DNA of 64,000 nucleotides from Rhodeus uyekii (Eukaryota > Chordata > Actinopteri > Cypriniformes > Acheilognathidae). The notes beneath the pieces are model-generated. The model saw only the letters and a list, made by a program, of their open reading frames with translations. It ran no database searches and was not told where the DNA came from. Below are positions 55,902 through 64,000 of this stretch, one piece after another (within the stretch, counting starts at the first letter, position 1; every line of letters begins with the position of its first letter). The stretch spans positions 35,001-99,000 of the forward strand of contig JAWRVZ010000560.1 of assembly GCA_037043235.1 (NCBI GenBank), written 5' to 3'. Position numbers and translations under genes: made by a program.

Positions 55902-58469
55902 GGTTGCAACTATTCTCACTGCTTTTAGTGGCACTGAAATGTTTTCATTTGATCCTGTTAATGGCCGATATGTCAACATTTTTCTACCTGGGAATGAAAA
56001 AATCCTTACTCTGTGTGAAGTCCAGGTGTTTGGAGGTAAGAGACAGACAGAGAGAAGACTGTGAAGCAATTCTTTATTTATGAATGTGTGTGTCTCTTTT
56101 GTTAAAACAAAAGACGTAGACGTACCACCACACCCTTGTGCTCCAAGTAAGTGTTCTTTATTCATTTGACTGTCAGTAACGCATATCATTAGCCTCATAG
56201 CATAATTGCCTAAGTCATATTTCAATGTTTTTGGAAAACACGAAAACTCAAAACTGCCTCAGTCAAAGATGACAAATTGATAGTGTTTTTGGATCCTAAT
56301 AAGTGTTGTGATCGGCTAAGGACATTGGCAGAAAGGCAGGATTATGCAGCAGTGGAAGGACAGTAAAAATAGGCAGAAATCACAATTTGGCCAAAAAATG
56401 ACTTGGGCAATTATGCTATGAGGCTAACGAAATGATAATCTCACTGAACATTTGGTAACCAATAAGGGATGATGAACATCAAGACCGTTATTGCAGAATA
56501 AAGCATTTTGATCATTTATACTGGAATCATACTTCATCATATTGAAATGAGGAAATGTTTTATTTATTGTAAAACAGGGAATCTTGCACTCGGTGCCAAA
56601 GCGGTCCAGTCTTCCACATATGAATCATCAGACGCTCTAAAGGCTGTCGATGGCAACAAGAATCCAGATTTCAGTCTTGGGTCATGTAGTCATACTGATG
56701 ATGACAAGGACCCCTGGTGGAGAGTTGACTTGTTGGACGTCTTCAATGTAACCAGGGTTAGCATCACTAATCGTGGAGATTGTTGTCCAGAGAGGATCAA
56801 TGGTGTTCAGATCCGTATCGGCAACAGCCTGGAAAATAATGGCAACAACAATACGCTGTAAGTATTGTATGGCTTTTAATACTTGCACAAATTGAGTAAA
56901 TTGGATAAAATCACTATTTTAAAACTCTCTGTATTTCTGTTACGGTGTGTGTTCACAGAGCTGCAACTGTTTACAACATCCCAGCTGGAGATACGAAAAC
57001 ATTTGAATTTAATCCTGTTGAGGGACGCTATGTCAACCTTTATATTCCTGGGCGCATCGAGAGTCTCACACTGTGTGAGGTTGAGGTGTTTGGAGGTAAG
57101 AGACAGACAGAGAAGACTGTAATGCAATTGTTTATATCTTTATTAATGTGTGTGTCGGTTTTATTAACAGTATACCCACCACCACACCCTTGTGCTCCAA
57201 GTAAGTGTTCTTTATTTATTTATTTGACTGTCAGTAATGCATATCGTTAGCCTCATAGCATAATTGCCCAAGTCATTTTTTGGCCAAATTGTGATTTCTG
57301 CCTATTTTTACTGTCCTTCCACTGCTGCATAATCCTGCCTTTCTGCCAATGTCCTTAGCCGATCACAACACTTATTAGGATCCAAAAACACTATCAATTA
57401 GCCATCTCTTTGAGGCAGTTTTCGTGTTTTCCAAACACGTTGAAATATGACTTGGGCAATTATGCTATGAGGCTAACGATATAATGATCTTAATGAACAT
57501 TTGGTAACCAATAAGGGATAATGAATGTCAAGACCGTTATTGCAAAATAGTGTTTTTTTTAATCATTTATACTGGAATCATACGTCATCACATTGAAATG
57601 AGGAAATGTTTTATTTGTTGTAAAACAGGGAATCTTGCACTCGGTGCCAAAGCGGTCCAGTCTTCCACATATGAATCATCAGACGCTCAAAAGGCTGTCG
57701 ATGGCAACATGAATCCAGATTTAAGTCTTGGGTCATGTAGTGCAACTAATGCGGAAAAGAACCCCTGGTGGAGAGTCGACTTGTTGGACGTCTTCAATGT
57801 AAACAGGGTTAGCATCACTAATCGTGGAGATTGTTGTGCATGGAGGATAAATGGTGTTGAGATCCGTATCGGCAACAGCCTGGAAAATAATGGCAACAAT
57901 AATGCGCTGTAAGTGTTATACATCTTAATACTTACACAAATGGTTGGAAATTGAGTAAATTTGATAAAATCACCATTTTTAAACCCTCTCTGTTTCTGTT
58001 ATGGTGTGTCTTCACAGAGTTGCAACTGTTTACGACGTCCCAGCTGGAGCTACAAAAACATTTGTGTTTAATCCTGTTGAGGGGCGCTATGTCAACCTTT
58101 ATAGACCTTGGGGCACATTGATTCTCACAGTGTGTGAGGTTGAGGTGTTTGCAGGTGAGTGTTTTTTTTTTTTTTTTTTTAAAGAGATGGACATGAAAAA
58201 CATTTGTACTCTTTATGCTAAGTGTATTTTGCCTTTTTTTCTGCTTTCATTGCCAGATTAAGTGGAATGAGATGATGTAACAACAGTCCTCTGATACAAT
58301 AACCAAAATACCAAACTACTGTTTTCTGAGCATTGATTGTTTGAATTCATCTTTGTTTCTTATACATGAATAAATTACTGCATCATTGCATGTTTGTTTG
58401 TGTTTCAAATAAGGCTCATCTGGATGTTCACAAGGGGTTGTAGCGTCACAAACCCAAACCGCAGCATAG
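55902..58469 (+). CDS. F-type lectin (fucolectin) gene, tandem domains, 5'-incomplete
   Basis: Secreted fucose-binding lectins of fish innate immunity. Exons by splice sites: 55902-56035 (second half of domain 1), linker 56114-56146 (VDVPPHPCAP), 56578-56857 and 56959-57095 (domain 2), linker 57171-57200 (YPPPHPCAP), 57629-57908 and 58018-58154 (domain 3), and a possible last exon 58414-58469 ending TAG. Phases agree (domain exon A ends CT|, exon B ends G|). Domain 2 shows the F-type motif: His in GSCSHT, then 26 residues, then RGDCCPER. Domain 3 has RGDCCAWR but Ala in place of that His. The first half of domain 1 and the signal peptide are not found; repeats occupy the upstream DNA. It may be a pseudogene or continue under a missed exon. 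Confidence 0.82.
56189..56427 (+). mobile_element. MITE in lectin intron, copy 1
   Basis: 239 bp with inverted ends TTAGCCTCATAGCATAATTG. Lies in the intron between linker 1 and domain 2A. Confidence 0.85.
57247..57476 (-). mobile_element. MITE in lectin intron, copy 2, inner part inverted
   Basis: 230 bp, same ends and the same intron position in the next module, but its inner sequence matches copy 1 as the reverse complement. Confidence 0.85.
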
Positions 58470-59230
58470 TGTCTGCCCAGATCTGAGCCACATCTAGGTG
58501 CTTTTTTTTTTCTTCAAAAAAAGAAACATGACACACAAAACAAATGATGTCCTAAAATCAACAATCACCAGTGTAACCCCCAAAAAACATGTTTTCTAAC
58601 CGTAACAAATTTCAATATTAAAGAACAATGAAAGGGGAGTGAGGGGTTCATAGAGCCTGACCAACATCTCAAACAGGAACTAACCTAGAAATTACCTGGA
58701 GAAAAATAATCCAGAAAGAAATGAAATCCAGAAGAAAGTATTTTTAACATTAGCAAGCACAGTGAGTCAAATGGTCAACACATTTAATTCTCTTCTGGTC
58801 AAGCAGAGCACGATTACAATGGACTGATAACCTCTCTGGTTCTCTCTGAAGCTCAATGTGCTCCGTGACACGAGAATTAACCTCATTGGTTCTTGAAGTT
58901 CAAACATTATATGCTTTATGGTGTTTCACAAATAAATATGAAAATGACAGGATGTCCCCCCCCCACCCCAACTATCACCTTAACAAAGCTAAAGTTCTTA
59001 GTGCATTTCCCAGTTTATAGTTCCCAACAATATTAAAAAAGATATTTTCACACCTTTATTTAAATGAAGAAATTTGGATAACCAAAAAAAATGATGCTTG
59101 TAAATAAAAATTCAAAAAACTTGTCTAATCAGTTCAACATAATATTTGGGTTTGCAATCACTACAAAGGACGGTGTAATGGTCAATATTTAGGATGTTGT
59201 CCAGGTCCAAAGTCAATACATAATAAAAAA
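58470..59230. other. Gene-free AT-rich stretch
   Basis: No exon or element recognised downstream of the lectin gene. Confidence 0.5.
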
Positions 59231-59234
59231 AGCA

Positions 59235-59335
59235 CAATTGTGTGTACAATTATTAGGCAAGTTGTATTTGAGGATTACTCTTGTTATTGTACAACTGCAG
59301 TGCTCTTGGTCAATCCAAAATCTTAAACCCTGTTA
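59235..59335 (+). mobile_element. Short remnant related to the DD37E Tc1-like element
   Basis: ACAATTATTAGGCAAGTTGT followed by ATTTGAGGATTACTC matches, as reverse complement, the last 60-70 bp of the transposon at 15362-16911. No transposase. Confidence 0.7.
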
Positions 59336-59655
59336 CATGCTGCATATGTTTTTTCTGTGGAATCCATTTCTGTTCTTCAGCTCTATCATTTCTACCAGGT
59401 CTCTGCTGATTGGAGGAAGTGACTGTCAATCCCCCATCAGTGATGTCATCCTGGCAGCCAATCAAGCGCTGCCCTGCTGGTTTAAACGTTTCCCAGCTCA
59501 CCATGATCAGCAGTTCAGTGTGTGTGCCGTGTGTTTTGAGTTTATGGTAAATTTCTGTTTCTCCTTCGTATATACTTTGTATCTGTGAATCTTGCATTTG
59601 TTCTTGTTAATAAACTTTGGCAAGGGTTGTTTTGAGTCACTGTTTTACTTAAACC

Positions 59656-60756
59656 TAGTAATGTGCCAAACGAAGCTTCTGAAACAGTGAAGCTTTTACA
59701 TGAAACTGTGTTGGCGCTTCGAAGCTTTTGACACAGTGCTCTACTCTACATCTGATGCTCAACACAAACTCCTACACCAACTGTGTCATTCAGAAGTTTT
59801 GTTCATTGGGAAGGTTTATTTATATATTTAATAAATTTAATTGTATTGTGCAACTTTTTAGGTGTGTATATTCCTTACAAAACAACACAAACATGCATAT
59901 TGTTAAAAACAAAACAAAAAAATACACAATTACAAATGCATTTACCGTATTTTCCGCACCATAAGACAATCTCAATTCCGGGGTCTATTTCTGTACTTAA
60001 CCCATACATAAGGTTCATGCTAAAACATACGGTCTACACAAAAAGGTAACGGAAGCAAAACAGTGAGTTTAGTTGAACTTTATTCTACTATTTAACAATA
60101 GGCTACACTCACATTATGTTTTAATCAGTCCATTAAAGTCCTCATCTTCTGTGTCTGAATTGAACAGCTGGACAATTTCGCCATCAAACATGCAGGTGTT
60201 GAACCGAAATCTGACTCCCCGCGCAAATCTGACTCATTCATTAATTACACTCCTGCATTCATTAATATGCTCTTCCTTGAGCATATTCGCTTATCGATCT
60301 ATATTTTTTTCTACACAGCAAACACCCAGAACGTGCAAACACCCACCCATCATGTGAAAAAAATTATTAAATATTGTTATATTTAATATAATTAATGCAC
60401 AATGAGGAGAGTAATACATTTTTTCTGATCTTCATGCAGCAGGAACATAATTTCAATGTAAAATCAACAGTTTTGCTGGTGCAATCCATCTGACATGTTT
60501 TTGCATCCTTTATACACATTATTTCATTTTATATGTATTAATTTGTGTACTCAATACTTCTGTGCGTTATGGAATGGCTCAATCTATGCGCTCTGTGAGT
60601 CCATTGTGACGTGTTAGTGAGGTAACGAAGCTTCGTTCACACAGGTCACATGACAGCCCCATTTCAAAGCAATGCTCCGAAACAGTGTTTCCAAGCACTA
60701 GTGTGTCGAAAACTCGAGACGTGTGTCAACACAGGGTGTCGAGCTACCCATCTCTA
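59656..60756. mobile_element. Non-autonomous hAT element
   Basis: 1101 bp between near-identical 8-bp repeats CTTAAACC (59648-59655) and CTTGAACC (60757-60764). Ends TAGTAATG and CATCTCTA are imperfectly inverted. Subterminal GAAGCTTC palindromes occur near both ends. Non-coding. Confidence 0.8.
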
Positions 60757-60764
60757 CTTGAACC

Positions 60765-61225
60765 TTTTGGGGACAAGGGAACAGGTAAGCATGTCGTGCG
60801 ACATTACATATCGCCTGTAGCTAACAAATGTTAGATACACCAGGTAAGAGGTGAGTGCCACTTTTGTACTTGTGCTTATTATTCAGTATAGGTTAGTCTG
60901 GGCGCAGGACGCACTGAAGATTTCAGGTTTCCTTTTCACATTTTGTTTTGGTTAGTAAGTTTAGAGGGTTTGGGGAATTTAGTTTATGAACGGTTTTGTT
61001 TTATTCCTTTGTTTAATTTGGCGCCACCTTCGGTCATTGATCCCATTAGTTGGTTGTTGTTTCTTTCTCTCTTTTTTTTATTTTTTTATTTTTTTATTTA
61101 ATATGGAATTAGATTTGAGCCTAATTTATATTATATTTGAGCCTATAATATTTGTGAAAACGAAACAAAAATACACTCCGCAAATGAAAAAAAAACTAAC
61201 CTCACACCAAAAAAAAATCGTCTTT
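60765..61225. other. Gene-free stretch with T-rich tract
   Basis: A long T/AT tract near 61066-61105 and no recognised gene. Confidence 0.5.
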
Positions 61226-61492
61226 CAAACCAAGTGTGGTAAGACAATAGACTAGAGATCCACACAAAATAAACCAGTTGTTCAGGTCTAGCAGTAGCTT
61301 TCAGATATAAATGCGTGAAGGATAAATGTACCCGAAGCCTCATGAAACCGTGTGCTCCCTAGTGACACCTGCTGTGCAAAGCAATGTATCGCACACAAAT
61401 CAATTCATCCTGAGCAACCAAATTGTCATCGTGTGGGCACACAATTTTTCTATTGCCTGTGTATTAAATAAAGTACAGTAGAACCCCGACTT
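61226..61492 (+). repeat. 267-bp dispersed repeat, copy 2
   Basis: Partner of 55428-55694. Here it runs on into a full Tigger-like element that starts at 61476. Confidence 0.88.
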
Positions 61493-62382
61493 CCAAAACG
61501 CTCTACGTACAAAAAGGTTAACGTACGATGAAAGATTTGGAGTTTTTTTTCGCCTGAGTAATGACAAAATGATCGAGATGCGAAAAACGAAATCTCGGCC
61601 AAGGCGGGTATTTCCGAGTTTTGTTTTGAAATTCGCGCGCCACTGACCCGGAAACTCGCACCAATCGTCCTGCTCTCCCATTAGCTGTCTCCCGGCCAGT
61701 GTTGCTAGATTGGACTGAAGATTTCCAGCCCAACTACTGCTTTAAACCCGCTGGGAACCCTCCCAATCTGGCAACACTGCTCCCGGCTGTGACGCTAGCT
61801 TTCGCTGCATCATCCTGCTCCAGTGTTGCCAGATTGGGCTCCTTTTGGTCACGTCCGCAAAAAATAAGTGCATTGGGCTGGTTGATAATTTCATGTAGAA
61901 ATGCATATAAATTCCACTAAAACGTCCCCCCCCCATCACCAATCGCGTATAGGCCCCCCCCCGTCAACAATTGTGGTGTTGGGCGGGGTTTTTTTTTTTT
62001 TTTTATTGGTGGGTTTTATGCTGTAGTTGGGCTGGAAATTGTCAGTCCGATCTGGCAACACTTTCCTGCTCTCCTATTGTTCAGCATCGCTCCCACCAGC
62101 CTCTGCGTAGCGGCGTTCCTCTCCCATTGCGTCTGTGCTACGCTAACGCTATAGTTCGTCCGATGTGTTTGTCTGCCATAGCGAAATAATACGGCCGTAA
62201 CCCTTCAACCATAGGGACCATACTGAACAAGCATAGCTTTATTATAAAATTAAATGTGGTGTTTTTGTAGGGCTTGCAACGTATTAGGCAATTTACATGT
62301 AAAAGCCTGACCGACTTACGAAAAGATCGATTTACGAAGCCAACCTCGGAACGGATTATTTTCGTAAGTCGGGGTTCTATTG
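61476..62382. mobile_element. Non-autonomous pogo/Tigger-like element
   Basis: 907 bp flanked by TA (61474-61475, 62383-62384). Ends CAGTAGAACCCCGACTT and AAGTCGGGGTTCTATTG are inverted. The interior contains inverted pairs of (C)AGTGTTGCCAGATTGG at about 61698/61764 and 61822/62046, likely nested MITEs. Confidence 0.85.
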
Positions 62383-62430
62383 TATTTTACTCTGCTTGTA
62401 TTAACCCATGCACACACAACCCACACAACC

Positions 62431-63680
62431 GGCTTTCCTGTAGCTCAATCAGTAGAGCAGGGGTGTCAAACTCAATTGCACAGGGGGCCAAAATCCCAAA
62501 AAAATTTAGGTCACGGGCCGAACAGGATAAACATTTATTGAAAACACTAAAACTAAACTTTTAAAACTTACCTTTTTTTTAATTAGATGTGAATAAAAAC
62601 AGACAGAAATATTATTCTGGAATAAATCAACTTATACCTTAAATAACTTAAAAATATAAAAATATTTAAAAAATACTTAAAAAAAATTAAAATATATCCT
62701 GTCTAAATTATACAAGTTAGAAATAAAGTAAACAAGTAAAGTAAAAGTAAGTAAAAGTTAAAAGAACAAACATTCAAATTTCTTTACTCTTATGTCATTT
62801 TATATAAAACTTAAAAAGATTTATATATAAAAGATTTTGCTCTCCATAAAAATATATTCAAAATATGGACATGCTGCATAACAACCTGGAAATCTAAATA
62901 CAATTTTTGCTTTTCAGCAATAACAAATCAAATCATTCAATTGAATTTGCTCTTATGTCATTTGTCTCATAGTGCCGTCTTATTAAATTATTTAATTACT
63001 GCCACATTAGCTCCGCAAATGAGACACACGGGTATACCGGCAGTATGTCAGTAAATATATACCGTATTATCCCGCATATAACCCATGGGTTTAACCCATA
63101 TCACAATTTTTTTTACACGTAATAATATTTCAATATATTTGTTACGTACCTAAGGACGTAATGTTTTTTTTTTTTTGCGCTGTATTTTCTTTCTGGCGCT
63201 TGTACTGTCACTCTGACAGCTGGCGCTGATATGCTGTCTGACCTGTCAATCATGCAAGAAGACGCGCTGCCATGAGGGCGGGCTCTTCTCGTCTGATGAT
63301 CAACACTTGCATTTCGCGCACAAGCACTGTGTACCGAGCCTGAACAGTTATGGATAATAGAAAATAACAATCGCGCGGTGCGAGCGCGAAGCATCATTAG
63401 CCACTTCCTGTTTAATACAGGAAGTGTTCGGCGGGTCAGCTGGAGCGCGGGACATCTCGCGGGCCATTAATAAAATGCTCTTGCGGGCCGGACATAATTA
63501 CACACCGGGCCGGATGTGGCCCGCGGGCCTTGAGTTTGACACCTATGCAGTAGAGCATTGTTTACAAGGTCATGGGTTCGATCCCAGGGAAAGCAAGAAC
63601 TGATTCAACGTGTTCCTTGAATGCAATGTAAGTCGCTTTGGATAAAAGCGACTGCCAAATGCATAAATGTGAATGTAAAC
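62431..63680 (+). mobile_element. tRNA-derived SINE split by a hAT
   Basis: The head CTGTAGCTCAATCAGTAGAG (A-box-like) ends at 62457. After the hAT the SINE resumes with the duplicated CAGTAGAG, then a B box GGTTCGATCCC near 63574 and the fish SINE tail GTCGCTTTGGATAAAAGCGA ending near 63680. Confidence 0.85.
62458..63547. mobile_element. hAT (Charlie-like) non-autonomous element
   Basis: 1090 bp. 8-bp target duplication CAGTAGAG (62450-62457, 63548-63555). Ends CAGGGGTGTCAAACTCAA and TTGAGTTTGACACCTATG are inverted, the typical ends of Charlie-type hATs. The inner GGGCCGGA / GTGGCCCGCGGGCC sequences near the ends are also characteristic. Non-coding. Confidence 0.9.
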
Positions 63681-63829
63681 TTTGTGTTCAACTATTCAGT
63701 AGTTCTTTGGGTTAGTGATGACAGTGACAGTGCCCCAAATTATTATAAAGAAATTATTGAGTGCAGTGCTTATGGGATTGTGGAATAGCAAACTGCAACA
63801 GGGATGGGAAAAGTGTTTACTGGTTTAAA

Positions 63830-63965
63830 AAAAAAAACATACAGCACCAAATCTTTAAAGGTACTATATAGCACCATTGCTACAAACGAACCATTATGAG
63901 GTGCCATATAGCACCATCAAAAAAAAGGTGCTTTATAGCACTAAAAATGGTTCCTCTGCAGTTAA
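63830..63965 (+). repeat. Dispersed GGTGCTATATAGCACC-type repeat
   Basis: Contains three hairpin-like blocks (GGTACTATATAGCACCATTG, GGTGCCATATAGCACC and GGTGCTTTATAGCAC), a pattern repeated widely in fish genomes. Confidence 0.6.
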
Positions 63966-64000
63966 ACCCCCAACATTTACCAGATTATGTACTTATGTAG

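Noticed and set aside
59310..59597. Frame near 59.3-59.6 kb
   Set aside because: No similarity, no splice context, starts inside a transposon remnant.
61986..62006. Poly-T run as transcription terminator
   Set aside because: Simple T tract inside a non-autonomous transposon; no Pol III gene upstream.
62431..63600. Host tRNA gene
   Set aside because: A- and B-box-like sequences belong to a tRNA-derived SINE with the fish SINE tail, and are split by a hAT.

Overview
This window is nuclear DNA of a teleost fish, most likely a cypriniform or close otophysan. Evidence: split vertebrate genes with GT-AG introns, long CA/GT and GA/CT microsatellites, and fish-type DNA transposons, SINEs and endogenous viruses. 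There is no prokaryotic gene organisation. One 10-N assembly gap lies at 13771-13780.

Layout. (1) 1-2100: microsatellites, then a compact promoter. (2) 2201-6071: sqstm1 (p62), eight coding exons on +, 448 aa, with PB1, ZZ, LIR, KEAP1-binding and UBA parts all visible. (3) 6595-13434: mrnip on -, tail to tail with sqstm1. Five exons splice in frame, but the first coding exon is missing (repeat-rich DNA and the gap follow). Its largest intron holds a 3.0-kb minisatellite of 100 complete 30-bp units, nearly all carrying a CACGTG E-box. (4) 14430-23857: scattered exons of an AF4/FMR2 (AFF) family gene on -, with an in-frame stop, separated by mobile elements: a DD37E Tc1-like element, a Tigger/pogo element with nested hATs, and a gypsy remnant. 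(5) 24150-50150: an I-type LINE split by a degenerate Maverick/Polinton (adintovirus-like) provirus at about 24.83-49.05 kb. The provirus has two convergent gene arms. The + arm carries a coiled-coil protein, protein-primed DNA polymerase, packaging ATPase and small virion-like proteins. The - arm carries unknown early-type genes, a Bcl-2-like gene, integrase, a penton-like protein, a basic protein, major capsid and adenain-like protease. It was hit by two retroelements: a Gmr1-like gypsy with integrase before reverse transcriptase, and a very young 7.9-kb LTR element almost without coding capacity that splits the Bcl-2-like gene. (6) 50.9-52.7 kb: a PIF/Harbinger element inside an inverted repeat. 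(7) 54.2-55.2 kb: second copy of the hAT seen at 18.5 kb. (8) 55.9-58.5 kb: a tandem F-type lectin (fucolectin) gene, 5'-incomplete. (9) 59.2-64 kb: hAT, Tigger-like and Charlie-like elements and a tRNA-derived SINE split by a hAT.

The host genes look functional only in part: sqstm1 is complete, mrnip and the lectin gene lack their 5' ends here, and the AFF gene is broken. The provirus keeps a nearly full set of replication and virion genes, most broken by frameshifts, stops or insertions; its polymerase palm is partly deleted, so it is dead. Strata of insertion can be read: LINE, then provirus, then the Gmr1-like element, and most recently the LTR element whose two LTRs differ by one base and one 15-bp indel. 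All exon borders and homologies were read by eye; no database search was run.
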